Notes: a model not told the origin generated them from the letters alone. 63,669 bases of DNA from Arachidicoccus rhizosphaerae (GCF_900107765.1 NZ_FNQY01000022.1:1-63669), one strand, 5' to 3'; counted from the stretch's first letter, positions 46,474-57,124 are shown. Made by a program: numbers and translations.

Positions 46474-48987
46474 CTATCCGATTTTAACGCTACCCATTAA
46501 AGGGTCAGTTTTACCAGGCGTACCATCCTCTACCCTGCCTGCATATTGAATAGAGAGATCATGATCCTGATCCAAAATAGAGAAATCATACCAGCCAAAG
46601 CTTTTTCGGGTCGGCCATTTTATCCTGCCGGTATCTCCGGGTAATATTGTCAGGCTTTTGTGCACATTTCCATAACTATTATCCTGTACTTTTAGAGTAA
46701 GGGTTGACTTTCCGGGATTATGCACCCAGAGGTCCAGTGTCTTTTCTTTTAAATAATGCAAGCTGACTGTTGCCAGCTGACCGGCGCTCGCTTTTTTCCC
46801 TTTCCAGACCCTCAAAAAGCCGTTGGGACCGTGTAACTGCAGCTCAAATAAGTCGCCCTGCCAGCCATCCAGTGCCCATTGATCCTTGAGTGTATCTGCC
46901 ACCTTTACAGAATAATTCCGAACTTTAAAATCAGTAGGTGCTCCTAAACTATAAATGGCAAAAGGCGCTCCTGCCGCCTGCTGTTTAAAAATGCGGTTGG
47001 CCGCTGTCATTTTTATTTCAAGGTTGCCATTTTTAGAATCAACAGACAAATCAGCATACAGCTCATAAGGCAGCACACAGCTATTACGTATGCCGGCTTC
47101 CTGCTTGGGTTGATATGGCGATTCTGCCGGATTTTGATTCAGACTTGTAATATCCTCCCGACCCATTAAATGAAACCCATCCGGCAATTCTTTTTCTTTG
47201 GCATCCATAATAGTCCCCAGAAAATCATCTCTTTGAATAAAAGGCAGATCAGCCCCCCTGCCATTGAAAGGTCTGAACACGGAATGCAGGTTGCCACAGA
47301 TGGCTCTGCGCCAGCTGCCAATATTCTCCTCTCTGACGGGGCTCCCTTTTTTTTGAGATAGCCATGATTCCAGCAGTTGTAACACCGAGGTATGATCACA
47401 GATTTGTGAATTTACCCAGCCCCCTCTTGACCAGGGCGATGCAATAATCAAGGGTACCCGGTAACCCAGCCCTACGGGACTTTCCCTTGCATACGCTTTA
47501 TAAGCCGCTCCTACTCTTTGAATATCCTGATCCATGGTAACATATTCATTTTGGATATCTAAGCCCTCAGAGGCCAGACCGGAACTTTTATCCTTAGGAT
47601 TAGGGGCCACAAAAGGAGGTACATGATCGTAGTATCCGTCATTTTCATCATAGGTCAGAATAAAAATCGTTTTCTTCCAGATTTCCGGATTGCTGGTTAA
47701 AATATCCATCGCCTCAGAGACATACCAGGCGCCGTACCAGGGTGAACTGGGATGATCGGAGAATGCCTGCGGAGCCACAATCCAGGATACAGCAGGCAAC
47801 TCCCCGCTCTGAACATCTTTTCTGAACTGATAAAATACGTCTCCCTTTGGTGCTTTCATCTGTTTTTTGGCGCCTGTTTCATGATCCGTATAACGGATGG
47901 TATCCACCTTACGATAGTCATCCGCACCGCTATTGACCGTAAATGCTTTGTTATGGAGGTTCTGTAATTTTTGGGGGAGTTTCTGAAAGGACGCCGGGCT
48001 ATAGGTATCTATTGCTTTGCGTGCATAACTAAGCCTGCTTTCCATGTCAGCTAATTTGCCAGCCGCTTTTTTTTGCTCATTCCCGCTTAAGCTGCCCAGC
48101 GCAGCACGGGCTTTCTCTATTGCAGCGGGAAGCTCATTTAAATCCTGCTTTACTTTATTATAATGTCCCGCTGAATACCGGATCCCATGCTGTTTAAACC
48201 ATTCCAGCGGATTATCCGTAAAATTACCCAGCCAGAATTCTTCCGTACCGTTGAGGCCATTATCCAGACTGATTTCATTTTGATAGACTTTCCAGGAAAC
48301 CCCGGCATCTTCCAGCCTTTCGGGGAAAGTCTGCCAATCTACCTCATGATCATAATCTACGTTTTCATTATTGACATTGGCCTGGTTATTTCTTCCGCCT
48401 CTTAATTTCCCGGTGAAGAAAAACAGGCGGTTGGGTGTAGTGCCGGTCAGGGAAGAACAGAAATGCTGATCACAAACCGTAAAGGCATCTGCCAGGGCAT
48501 AATAAAAAGGGATATCCTCTCTTGTATAATGTCCCAATGTCAGGGGAAGTTCTTTATACTGTTTAATGCCTGATCTTTTGGCAATCAGCCATCGGTCGAA
48601 CCCACCGTTATTGCGGGCATCAGTCTGGTTAGTCCAGGTGTGTGGCAGATTACCCGTCCAGGTTGATCTTGTCTTTTTAATATCCAGTCGGAAAGGTGTA
48701 AATGTGCGGCCTTTTTCATCTGTCTGCAGCCAAACCTTATTACCATCCGGCAAACGGATGGCTCTCGGATCATTATACCCTCTTACGCCCTGCAGGGAAC
48801 CAAGCAGATGATCAAAAGACCGGTTCTCCTGCATAAGCAGTACAACATGTTCCGCATCCATAAAAGTGCTGCCTTTCTGCGGGTCAATTTCCAATGCTTT
48901 TTTGATGGAAGCCGGCAACGCGGACCAAAGTCCGACTCCGCCACCTAGCATACCTGCCTTTTTTAAAAATTCTCTTCTTGTGTCCAT
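46474..48987 (-). CDS. Phosphocholine-specific phospholipase C (Tat-exported)
   Basis: An 837-residue enzyme of the PlcN/PlcH family. It has a twin-arginine signal (DTRREFLKKAGMLGGG), then the phosphoesterase domain with VVLLMQENRSFDHLLGS, FILTYDENDGYYDHVPPF and SPVGLGYRVPLIIASPWSRG, followed by two C-terminal beta domains (about 610-830, for example SCVLPYELYADLSVDSKNGN). It splits phosphatidylcholine or sphingomyelin into diacylglycerol or ceramide plus phosphocholine outside the cytoplasm. It lies 113 bases after the susD-like gene on the same strand, so it may be the enzyme of that uptake locus. Confidence 0.93.
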   Translation of the reverse strand: MDTRREFLKKAGMLGGGVGLWSALPASIKKALEIDPQKGSTFMDAEHVVLLMQENRSFDHLLGSLQGVRGYNDPRAIRLPDGNKVWLQTDEKGRTFTPFRLDIKKTRSTWTGNLPHTWTNQTDARNNGGFDRWLIAKRSGIKQYKELPLTLGHYTREDIPFYYALADAFTVCDQHFCSSLTGTTPNRLFFFTGKLRGGRNNQANVNNENVDYDHEVDWQTFPERLEDAGVSWKVYQNEISLDNGLNGTEEFWLGNFTDNPLEWFKQHGIRYSAGHYNKVKQDLNELPAAIEKARAALGSLSGNEQKKAAGKLADMESRLSYARKAIDTYSPASFQKLPQKLQNLHNKAFTVNSGADDYRKVDTIRYTDHETGAKKQMKAPKGDVFYQFRKDVQSGELPAVSWIVAPQAFSDHPSSPWYGAWYVSEAMDILTSNPEIWKKTIFILTYDENDGYYDHVPPFVAPNPKDKSSGLASEGLDIQNEYVTMDQDIQRVGAAYKAYARESPVGLGYRVPLIIASPWSRGGWVNSQICDHTSVLQLLESWLSQKKGSPVREENIGSWRRAICGNLHSVFRPFNGRGADLPFIQRDDFLGTIMDAKEKELPDGFHLMGREDITSLNQNPAESPYQPKQEAGIRNSCVLPYELYADLSVDSKNGNLEIKMTAANRIFKQQAAGAPFAIYSLGAPTDFKVRNYSVKVADTLKDQWALDGWQGDLFELQLHGPNGFLRVWKGKKASAGQLATVSLHYLKEKTLDLWVHNPGKSTLTLKVQDNSYGNVHKSLTILPGDTGRIKWPTRKSFGWYDFSILDQDHDLSIQYAGRVEDGTPGKTDPLMGSVKIG

Positions 48988-49100
48988 ATACTTATTAAAA
49001 AATTGTACAGTTTAAAAAACAGTGCCTTGCAAGCGCAAGGCACTCAAAATACATATTTTTATCCATCAGGCATTAAATTTAACAGCTGTCATGCCTTTAA

Positions 49101-50660
49101 TTACTTTAAAATCCACATCAGGCTGTTGACATTATCATTGCCGCCATACTGGCTCTCTATAGCCGCCGCCACATTCTCTGAATTATGATCCAGTTCATTT
49201 TGAGGATATAGCCATCTTTTAGGAAAGCCGGTGTTGGGCTGATTCAGATTAGTAGAAGAATTAAGAATAAATGTCGGATAACCGGTTCTTCTATTCTCAA
49301 ACCAGGCAGTATTGTTGGCATCCTGCATAAATCCCGCAATATACTGCTGTGTAATAATCTGTTCAATCTTGTGTTCTGTATCTCCGCTTAACTGAACCGA
49401 GGGCAAAAATCCCGAAATATAGCTTTCTGTAATAGGCATACCATGCGTATAGCTGTCTTCCGTATGACTTACTAAAAATTCCATATTGGACCGGATGCCT
49501 TTTTCATAATAAGATTCTGCCTCGCTGGTCGGCAACCAGCCTCTCACCGCTGCTTCGGCCAGTATAAACTGCAACTGCCAGTAATTAAAGACACCCACTG
49601 GCTCTGCATTGAATAAATCCACATAGCGCTTATTGACATCACAGAAGAGCTTTTCATCATGGGCCAGTTTTATTTTGTTCAGTGGATCGGAAGCTTCAAC
49701 GCCAATATAAGCATCATAATTGTCTGCGGTCAGCCCTGCTGCAATTTTAGCAGCAGCTGGTTCTGTAAAATAAAACAGACGCCGGTCTTTTGTTTCTTTT
49801 AACGGATCAATCAGATTTCTACCCACGACCGGATAGATTACAAAAGAATTGACTTGTACGGCAGTATTGGACCAGGGATAACACAGACCACCCGCATTCT
49901 GATAAGTCAGTGCAAAATTATCTTCATAAGAACTCATCAGATTTCTGGTGGTGGCGATAGTTTTAAATCTTTCTTTGACTTTCAAATCACTATCATCCGT
50001 ATGTTTATAGAGCTGCATCAAAACATAGAGTTCAAAACTATTGGTTAGTTTCTGCCATTTGCTCACATCACCGTCGTAAATAAAGTCTCCTTCAAAATCC
50101 GTCCCCTGCCCGAAAAGCGTATTGGCGCTATCCAGTTCATTTAAAATACCGGCAAACACTTCTTTCTGAGAATCATATTTAGGTTTGATTACACCGTCTG
50201 ATTCTCCTTTTATGGCGTCTGCGTAAGGAATATCACCAACGGTCATCGTCGTATAGAAAAATTCCCATGCGCGCAGAAAATGACCAAGCGCTTCATATGA
50301 AGGTTGAGATCCATCGGTTAATCCCGCAGCGTACTGCAACATGACAGGAACATTTCTCAATACTTCCAGGCGGCTAAAATCGGTTCTGCTGATTTTATTA
50401 TACTGTGTACCTTCCTGTTGCTCCGTCCACAATATAGACTTACCCATCATAAAAGGTCCCATAAAAGTTTTGGTACCTCCGATATCAGAAGAAGTAATAG
50501 AGGTGATCATGCTGGTAGCCAAGGCAGAGGCACTAGTGCTAGTTGATTTATCGGGATTGGTATTAATCTCATCAAATTTCTTGGTACAGCTGGTAAATAC
50601 CACACCCGCAATCAATGAAAGATATATCGTTTTTGAAATTGATTTACATATTGTTTTCAT
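49101..50660 (-). CDS. SusD/RagB-like outer-membrane lipoprotein (SusD-like_2 group)
   Basis: The 519-residue lipoprotein has a signal with lipobox VVFTSC (Cys about 25), then KKFDEINTNPDKST, typical of the SusD-like_2 group. Alpha-helical TPR-like body: GHFLRAWEFFYTTMTVGDIP, FILAEAAVRGWLPTSEAESY, and the C-terminal FPKRWLYPQNELDHNSENV. It sits on the SusC barrel as the lid that binds substrate. It is 42 bases after the susC gene. Positive charges right after the Cys may help surface export. Confidence 0.94.
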   Translation of the reverse strand: MKTICKSISKTIYLSLIAGVVFTSCTKKFDEINTNPDKSTSTSASALATSMITSITSSDIGGTKTFMGPFMMGKSILWTEQQEGTQYNKISRTDFSRLEVLRNVPVMLQYAAGLTDGSQPSYEALGHFLRAWEFFYTTMTVGDIPYADAIKGESDGVIKPKYDSQKEVFAGILNELDSANTLFGQGTDFEGDFIYDGDVSKWQKLTNSFELYVLMQLYKHTDDSDLKVKERFKTIATTRNLMSSYEDNFALTYQNAGGLCYPWSNTAVQVNSFVIYPVVGRNLIDPLKETKDRRLFYFTEPAAAKIAAGLTADNYDAYIGVEASDPLNKIKLAHDEKLFCDVNKRYVDLFNAEPVGVFNYWQLQFILAEAAVRGWLPTSEAESYYEKGIRSNMEFLVSHTEDSYTHGMPITESYISGFLPSVQLSGDTEHKIEQIITQQYIAGFMQDANNTAWFENRRTGYPTFILNSSTNLNQPNTGFPKRWLYPQNELDHNSENVAAAIESQYGGNDNVNSLMWILK

Positions 50661-50702
50661 TCTTTTTGTTTTTATCGGTTTAAAAAATCAAAGCGTACCG
50701 GA

Positions 50703-53700
50703 TTAAAATCCCAGACGAATATTAATGCCTACCATACGCTGTGAGGGTGAGTTCAGATCCTCAGCATCATTGTCAGGATCTGAGTATTTAAACCCGGTGA
50801 ATAAAAACAGATTTTGGGCAGTCAGTGATACTGAAGCTGACTTAATGCCCGATTTTTTACCGAACCATTTATTTGTTGGAATATTATATCCGATTGACAA
50901 TTCTCTCACCTTGATAAAGGTCTCATCAAAATAGCCGTGATTCCCCCCTCCGGAAAGTGATTGCTCGTAATCCTGATAGCCTACTTCCACGTCATTTTTA
51001 GCGTAAGTTCTGGTATCATTGGTAATACGGCCATATTTATCATAGGTAGCCTCGCCGGATACGACTTTCATACCATTGCCCACGTAGTTATTCATCCCAT
51101 TGACTACCTGGTCATAACGCCACTTGGTATCCGTTTCGGGGCTGGCCCCTGTCTCAAACATATCATCCCAGACATCATCATACATCACACCACCTATACG
51201 GCCATCAATATTCAATCCGAATGTGAACCGCCCTACGGTAAAATCGTTAATCCAGCCAAGTGAAAAATCAGGATCAGCATAGCCGATTTTTGTTTTATAA
51301 TCACTCTCGACCGGGAACCCGGATTCATGAATTATATTACCCTGCGGATCCCGAAGCCAGTCATAAATCAAATAAGTATCTACTCTCTCCCCTTTCTTGG
51401 TCCACAGGTTATCGGAAGAATAAACCGGGTCCAAATGGACATAATAACGGTGTTGATTTGAATAGTTTAAAGTGGAATGCCATTCAAAATTTTTACTTTT
51501 GATAATGGAACCGTCGATCGTTATTTCCAGTCCACGACGGGCTATTGTTTCATCCGTATTCACCAGTGTAGTTTCAAAGCCAGAGGCTTCTGAGATATCA
51601 ACGGAAGTCTGCCTGTCATAATAGAGCTTGCTAAAATAAGCGATATCAAAATGTAATCTGCTGTTCAGTAAATAAGCAGCAGTACCGAACTCCCAGGTTC
51701 GGGTAGAAGAAGGAAGCAGATCAGAAGGCAGTAGGGAATTCGGATAACTGGAACTGGTCAGCCCCCAGGAGGACCCGATAGAATAAAGTCGGTTGGTGGC
51801 ATATACCCCTGCCATATCCTTATCTACCGCCCATGAACCTCTTAATTTCCACATATTGACAACTTTGGGCAAATGGAAAAATTCAGACAGGATTAAACTG
51901 GTGGAAACAGAAGGATAAAAATAGGATCTTTCTGAGGCAGGTTGTGTTGAGCTCCAGTCCTCACGGCCAGTCACATCAATAAATGCCGCGTTTTTCCAAT
52001 TTGCGGACGCCTTGGCATACAGACTATTCACCTGCCTTGCCCAGGTTCCGTAATTATTGGAAATAGAGTTTACACCAACGGCGGTAGAAGGAATGGCATT
52101 AGCCAAAGAATACCAGCCTGGCACTTGTAACCCGTTGGTTGTTTTTGCACCAAATTCTCTGTCCTTATAATAATAAATACTTCCTCCTGCTAACAGATTT
52201 AAACCAAAATCGCCGATTTTCTTATCATAAGTTAAAATCAGATCACTATTCAGGCTATAGCCCCAGAGTTCATTCATGCCGTACATTCCTTTACCATTCC
52301 AGCTCCAGGAAAAGGTACTTCCGCTCGATCCCCCTCGGGTAGAATTGATACCGGCTGGATTGCGCACCGTTTCTTCATTGCTGTAATAATCATATCCGTT
52401 GCGGAACATCAGTTTCAGATCCTTGCTAAAATGGTAATTTGCAACCAGTGATGCATTGAGTTTGTTTTGTTCAATGCCGTCCAGTTTTTCATTGGCAATT
52501 AAATAAGGGTTATCATACCAGGCATTATATAGCCAGTTCTGTTTCACATTTGGCGTTACCCAGTAGTCTTTATAATCACGAATATCATAATCAGGGCCTG
52601 TCCAGATCAAAATCTGATACAAATACCCTTGCGCATTGTAGCCATGACCCCAGATCTGCGGCGCCGTCTGTCGGGTATAGCCCATATGTCCCTCCAGATC
52701 AAACTTATCACCCATTTTTATCTGACCGCTCATAGTATAATTAATGATGTTCAGGTTTTCATTGGGGAACTGCCCTTTATTATAAACATGGTTTAAACCA
52801 GCTCTGAAATAGCCATTTTCACCACTTTTAGTTACGCTGATATTGTTGCTGGTAATAATACCTGTCTGCATAAAATTCTGTAGATTATGCTTACCACTGG
52901 AGATCAGCGGCATCATTTCCTCTTGTTTGGTCTTTGGATTCCACTGAATGGCTGAATCTCCAATGTCCAGTTTAGGCCCCCAGACATAATCGGTGGAAAT
53001 CTTACCGTTTTGTCCATGGGCATAGGAAGTCTGCACCTCAGGAATGGCCAGATATCCCAGATTAAACATCGTATTGCTATTGAGAGTGATAGACAAACCG
53101 CCATTTTTAGTCCCTTTTTTGGTACTGATCATAATAGCCCCGTTGGAACCTCTGGCGCCATATAATGCCGCGGCGGTGGATCCTTTTAACACACTCATCT
53201 CCTGGATATCATCTGCCGGGATATCCCTTAAAGAAACATTGCCATAAGGAACTCCGTCAATAACCAGCAATGGGCTTTCTCCTCGTAACTGAATATTAGG
53301 TGCCTGATTAAATTCAGTAGAATTGCGCACGACCAGACCAGCTACATGTCCCGTTAAAGATGTACCAATGTCCACCCCCTTTACGGTTTCCACCTGTTCA
53401 CCGCCTACCTTCTGGACAGAATACCCCAGCGCTTTTTCCTGGCTCTTTATCCCAAGGGCCGTCACCACTATATCATTCATCTGATGAGGCTGTTCCGTTA
53501 ACTGTATTTTCAAATCACTGTTTGCTTTTACCGCTACTTCCTGGGTAATATAACCGATAAAGCTCACCACAAGGACTGCCTCTTCAGGATTTTGCAGATT
53601 AATGGAGAAGTCTCCTGCCTCATTAGTCAAAACACCCTTGGTTGTTCCTTTGAGTTGAATAGCAACACCTGACAAAGGGACGCCTGCCCTGTCTGTCACA

Positions 53701-54134
53701 TGGCCCTTAATGGTAGTTTGCTCTATAATCTGTGCCTCCGGTTCCATCCGGTCTTTTCCCGGACTATCAGTAATGGTCCTTATAAAGATGGTTTTCTTTT
53801 TGATGACAAAAGCCAGTTGTTGTTGCCGTAATATTTTATTTAGCGCATCTTTTAAAGGCGCTTTGTTAATATGCAGATCGGATATAGTTTTCCCTTGAAT
53901 ATCAACGTCTTTATAAAAGAAACTATATCCCGTCTGAGATTCAATTTTACGTAATGCGCTTTTCAGGCTCATACTGGATGCATCCAGTGTTACTTCCTGC
54001 GCATAAGATTTTGCCTGAACCTGCGTCAGAGCAAATAATAACATAATGATAGTCAGTCGCATGACGAGAAAAATTTGGCGGGGACGTACCACCATCCTGT
54101 GAAATGCCGGATGGCGGACAGTATTTTTTTCCAT
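50703..54134 (-). CDS. SusC/RagA TonB-linked outer-membrane transporter with STN domain
   Basis: A 1143-residue TonB-dependent transporter. It has a long N-terminus with the signal ending near SYAQ, an STN (secretin/TonB) signalling domain at about 45-125 (SLKSALRKIESQTGYSFFYK), a carboxypeptidase-like domain at about 145-215 (GHVTDRAGVPLSGVAIQLKG), then the plug (LRGESPLLVIDGVPYGN, LKGSTAAALYGARGSNGAIM) and the barrel ending in a final aromatic F. The STN domain is expected to contact the FecR anti-sigma protein encoded next to it and relay substrate binding. Substrate: unknown, perhaps phospholipid-derived, by the neighbouring phospholipase. Confidence 0.95.
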   Translation of the reverse strand: MEKNTVRHPAFHRMVVRPRQIFLVMRLTIIMLLFALTQVQAKSYAQEVTLDASSMSLKSALRKIESQTGYSFFYKDVDIQGKTISDLHINKAPLKDALNKILRQQQLAFVIKKKTIFIRTITDSPGKDRMEPEAQIIEQTTIKGHVTDRAGVPLSGVAIQLKGTTKGVLTNEAGDFSINLQNPEEAVLVVSFIGYITQEVAVKANSDLKIQLTEQPHQMNDIVVTALGIKSQEKALGYSVQKVGGEQVETVKGVDIGTSLTGHVAGLVVRNSTEFNQAPNIQLRGESPLLVIDGVPYGNVSLRDIPADDIQEMSVLKGSTAAALYGARGSNGAIMISTKKGTKNGGLSITLNSNTMFNLGYLAIPEVQTSYAHGQNGKISTDYVWGPKLDIGDSAIQWNPKTKQEEMMPLISSGKHNLQNFMQTGIITSNNISVTKSGENGYFRAGLNHVYNKGQFPNENLNIINYTMSGQIKMGDKFDLEGHMGYTRQTAPQIWGHGYNAQGYLYQILIWTGPDYDIRDYKDYWVTPNVKQNWLYNAWYDNPYLIANEKLDGIEQNKLNASLVANYHFSKDLKLMFRNGYDYYSNEETVRNPAGINSTRGGSSGSTFSWSWNGKGMYGMNELWGYSLNSDLILTYDKKIGDFGLNLLAGGSIYYYKDREFGAKTTNGLQVPGWYSLANAIPSTAVGVNSISNNYGTWARQVNSLYAKASANWKNAAFIDVTGREDWSSTQPASERSYFYPSVSTSLILSEFFHLPKVVNMWKLRGSWAVDKDMAGVYATNRLYSIGSSWGLTSSSYPNSLLPSDLLPSSTRTWEFGTAAYLLNSRLHFDIAYFSKLYYDRQTSVDISEASGFETTLVNTDETIARRGLEITIDGSIIKSKNFEWHSTLNYSNQHRYYVHLDPVYSSDNLWTKKGERVDTYLIYDWLRDPQGNIIHESGFPVESDYKTKIGYADPDFSLGWINDFTVGRFTFGLNIDGRIGGVMYDDVWDDMFETGASPETDTKWRYDQVVNGMNNYVGNGMKVVSGEATYDKYGRITNDTRTYAKNDVEVGYQDYEQSLSGGGNHGYFDETFIKVRELSIGYNIPTNKWFGKKSGIKSASVSLTAQNLFLFTGFKYSDPDNDAEDLNSPSQRMVGINIRLGF

Positions 54135-54276
54135 ACTTTTGTTGAAGTTTGAAGTTAAAATTTCAGTTTACACACGGAAGATTTAATTTTTAGACTTAAC
54201 GGCCGGCATGTGTTCGCAGCACTGTCGGCTTTTTAGTCTATAGAAGTAATCATGTTTTTTCCATAGCTTTCAATTT

Positions 54277-55578
54277 TTAGTTTTCGATTATAATGGTTCT
54301 CTTATTCTTATCTATTTTAAAATGTACCTGTGAGAATTGAAGCCCATCCAGCACATCCTGCAAATCGAGATTGCGATCAATACTTCCGGTAAAGGAAGCA
54401 TTATTGCCTTCGGTCTTATGAAAGGAACTGCTATATACGACATCCACATCATACCACCTGGAGAGCTGGCGCATGATTTCATCCACACCTGCCTTCCGGA
54501 AAGCAAAAAATCCTGACTTCCAGGCCAGCACCTGATTTAGGTCCGCATTATAAATGGACATTGCATTTGCGCTGGCCTTTAAGCCCTGTCCCGGCTTCAT
54601 CCTAAGCTTTTTGATTCCATTAGTTACATCAATAATTCCTTCTACCAACGCTGTTCTGACAGTTGGTTCATCGCTATAGGCTTTCACATTAAACTTTGTC
54701 CCTATATCTTCAATGAGTTGATCTTTTACCTTTACCTGAAAAGGATGGCTGGAATTATGGACTACTTCAAAATAGGCTTCACCGCTTAATTCAACAGTTC
54801 TGTGTTGCGGGTTAAAAATTGTCGGGAATTTCAGGCTGCTGGATGCATTTAACCAGACTTTTGTTCCATCTGGCAATTCAATCTGGTACTGTCTGCCTCT
54901 TGGCGTGGTAAGGGTATTATAAAGTACTTCTTCCCCAGATTTGGCTACTTCTAAATTGGTGAGCTTAGCGGCATCTTTCCCCGGCTGAATGGTCAGACTT
55001 CCAATATGCAGCAGCCCGGTATGGTGGCTACCCAAGGCGATTTTCCGACCATTCCCTAACGTAAGAATTGCGCCTGAAGATCCGGGCACAATGGGCTGTA
55101 CACGTTCATACTGTTCACTATTGGTCGCTAATTGCTGGGTAGCAGGCTGTTTATTATTTAGTTGCCACCAGATTGTTGTGATTGCGCACCCGAAAAGTAA
55201 AACTGCGGCCACAGCCATCCATTTTCTCCAGAAGATTTTATGATCATTGCGCCCTATAATCTGTTCAGGCTTATGGGGATGAGCATCTATTTGAACATCC
55301 ATTTGGGGATCTTTTGCTGAGCTAATGGATGTGGGCTCTATTTTTTTCATAAGCGCAGCGAGCGCATCTTTACTTTGAATGGAAGATATGGACGGATCGG
55401 ATTTATCCTCAGATTCAACGCTGTAAAGCTCCATTTCCATATGCCGATTCAGCGCATCCAGGCAATCAGGATCTGAAAGTCCCAGTTCCAGCAGTGCTAA
55501 TTCTGCCGGGCTAAGCGTATCTCCCCTGCCCTGTCTTTGGACAAGTTCAATAAATAATTTGGTCACTCCTGATTCCAT
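54277..55578 (-). CDS. FecR family anti-sigma factor
   Basis: The 433-residue protein has a cytoplasmic N-terminal part (about 1-125), one membrane helix (KWMAVAAVLLFGCAITTIWW, about 129-148) and a periplasmic FecR domain (TTPRGRQYQIELPDGTKVWL, ASSSLKFP, GEAYFEVVHNSSHPFQVKV), with the C-terminal STN-like half ending VHFKIDKNKRTIIIEN. It holds the ECF sigma factor until the SusC STN domain signals substrate. It lies between the sigma gene and susC, the standard order in Bacteroidota. Confidence 0.94.
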   Translation of the reverse strand: MESGVTKLFIELVQRQGRGDTLSPAELALLELGLSDPDCLDALNRHMEMELYSVESEDKSDPSISSIQSKDALAALMKKIEPTSISSAKDPQMDVQIDAHPHKPEQIIGRNDHKIFWRKWMAVAAVLLFGCAITTIWWQLNNKQPATQQLATNSEQYERVQPIVPGSSGAILTLGNGRKIALGSHHTGLLHIGSLTIQPGKDAAKLTNLEVAKSGEEVLYNTLTTPRGRQYQIELPDGTKVWLNASSSLKFPTIFNPQHRTVELSGEAYFEVVHNSSHPFQVKVKDQLIEDIGTKFNVKAYSDEPTVRTALVEGIIDVTNGIKKLRMKPGQGLKASANAMSIYNADLNQVLAWKSGFFAFRKAGVDEIMRQLSRWYDVDVVYSSSFHKTEGNNASFTGSIDRNLDLQDVLDGLQFSQVHFKIDKNKRTIIIEN

Positions 55579-55666
55579 ATATCCTTAATAATAACAGAGA
55601 ATATTTACCTCTATATAATTATGACGAACAGGAGTATAAATCGGGTAGGTGAAAATTAATATATTT

Positions 55667-56275
55667 TCAGAAAAACAGAAATAAACCGAAGATCAGAACA
55701 AACAAGTCATTTTCATGATTTTTCAGAAAATGACTCAGTGATTGTAATGCAGCCGATGCATGCCATTTCACAGTATGGGTAGAAACTTCCATCTCTTGGG
55801 CAATCCTTGCATAGGACCAGCCTCTCTCTTTACTCAATTGATAAACTCTTTTTTGCTGCGGTGATAAATCGTTTATGGCTGCAGATAAAATTTCTTCTCT
55901 GCCCAATCGCAGTTTTAGTTCATGGTTAGGCAAGGCTCGTGGCTGCTCCAGATTTTGTTGCTGAGCTGCAGTTTGTTGCTGGTATTTGCTGTGCAGGACC
56001 TGTCTGCGAAGTAAATCGGTCACCTCGTTTTTGATGGACTTGTATAAATAAGCTTCTATATTGTCAACGGCGGTCAGGGAATTTCTTTTTTCCCAGCATT
56101 TTAAAAAGACCTGTTGAACAACATCTTCAGCCTGACAGCGCTCCCGGGTATATTTCAGCGCAAAAATGAGCAGTTTAGGAAAATACAATTCAAAGAGTTG
56201 ACCAAAGGCATTCGCGTCACTTTTTGTAGCGGCGTCACTCCATAATTGCTTTACATAAACTTCCTGGTGGTCCAT
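55667..56275 (-). CDS. ECF RNA polymerase sigma-70 factor (Bacteroidota expansion family)
   Basis: The 202-residue sigma factor has region 2 (DANAFGQLFELYFPKLLIFA, CQAEDVVQQVFLKCWEKRNS) and region 4 (LSPQQKRVYQLSKERGWSYARIAQEMEVSTHTVKWHAS) plus the hydrophobic C-terminal tail LFVLIFGLFLFF. That tail is typical of the group paired with FecR proteins. It should direct transcription of the susCD genes downstream when freed from FecR. It is the first gene of the minus-strand locus; 88 bases separate it from fecR. Confidence 0.94.
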   Translation of the reverse strand: MDHQEVYVKQLWSDAATKSDANAFGQLFELYFPKLLIFALKYTRERCQAEDVVQQVFLKCWEKRNSLTAVDNIEAYLYKSIKNEVTDLLRRQVLHSKYQQQTAAQQQNLEQPRALPNHELKLRLGREEILSAAINDLSPQQKRVYQLSKERGWSYARIAQEMEVSTHTVKWHASAALQSLSHFLKNHENDLFVLIFGLFLFF

Positions 56276-56618
56276 TAAAAATATGAAAAGATGTTAAAGT
56301 AAAAGTAGGGAAAACAATTGAACTTTGTTAAGGACATTTAAAATGCAACCGTTTGCTTAAATGCTATATTATTGAATATCATTATAATATTTTTTCCAAA
56401 ATTGCCTGATCACTTTTTCTATTAAATTACCAGCAACCTCATTCTTATTAAGAATGCAAAACTAAGGGCTGCCGATTGAATATACTTTTATCCAATATTG
56501 TCTTTTGGTTATCAACCTGCAATCCATTAGTTATTGTTATAGCTCATCCGATTTAACAAATTTTTCCCCCTTTGGCATAATGCTTGAATTATTACCCTTG
56601 AACAAAAACAACCTTTAT
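56276..56618. other. Divergent intergenic region, no gene seen
   Basis: The gap lies between the sigma factor (minus) and a small lipoprotein (plus). It is AT-rich and should carry both promoters. The reading frame that extends the lipoprotein upstream to 56505 has no signal-like character. Confidence 0.45.
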
Positions 56619-57005
56619 ATGAAAAACAAATTCAAATTTCTGGGGTTATTATGTATGGTTTTTATAGCCTTTTCTGTGGTAAGCTTCTCCTGTAGTAAAG
56701 ATACCGCACCTGCCGATAAAGATTTCTTTGTCGGGACGTATACCGGAACCATCACCTACAGCAGTGATGGCAAAAACATCTCTGATGAAGATGGAAAACT
56801 TACCGTCGTCAAGGTTGGTTCTTCCTACAGCTTCAAATTTGGCAGCGGCATTCCAGATATCAATAATGTCAAATTTGAAAAATCAGATGATGATACATAT
56901 GTGAGTGTGGGTAGTGGGGTAACTGGTATCACTATTTCAGCACATTCATTAAAAATGCTGGTATCTAATGATGATGGCACATGGACTGCAGATTGTACCA
57001 GATAA
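56619..57005 (+). CDS. Small hypothetical lipoprotein
   Basis: From the ATG at 56619 (MKNKFKFLGLLCMVFIAFSVV) the 128-residue protein has a lipobox VSFSC followed by SKDTAPADKD, which looks like a lipoprotein surface-export signal of Bacteroidota (acidic residues close to the Cys). The mature part is a beta-rich domain of about 100 residues (FVGTYTGTITYSSDGKNISD...) that resembles small beta-sandwich lipoproteins, without a name I trust. It sits between the SusCD locus and the amylase, divergent from the first. Confidence 0.7.
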   Translation: MKNKFKFLGLLCMVFIAFSVVSFSCSKDTAPADKDFFVGTYTGTITYSSDGKNISDEDGKLTVVKVGSSYSFKFGSGIPDINNVKFEKSDDDTYVSVGSGVTGITISAHSLKMLVSNDDGTWTADCTR

Positions 57006-57124
57006 AAAAAGCAAATTTAAAATGAAGACAAACGGGCGTAAAGCTTTAAAATAAAGAACTATAAATAATTCATTCTTTATTTGATGAGCCAGCTAACCTA
57101 AATAATAAAGACGCCTGATTAAAT

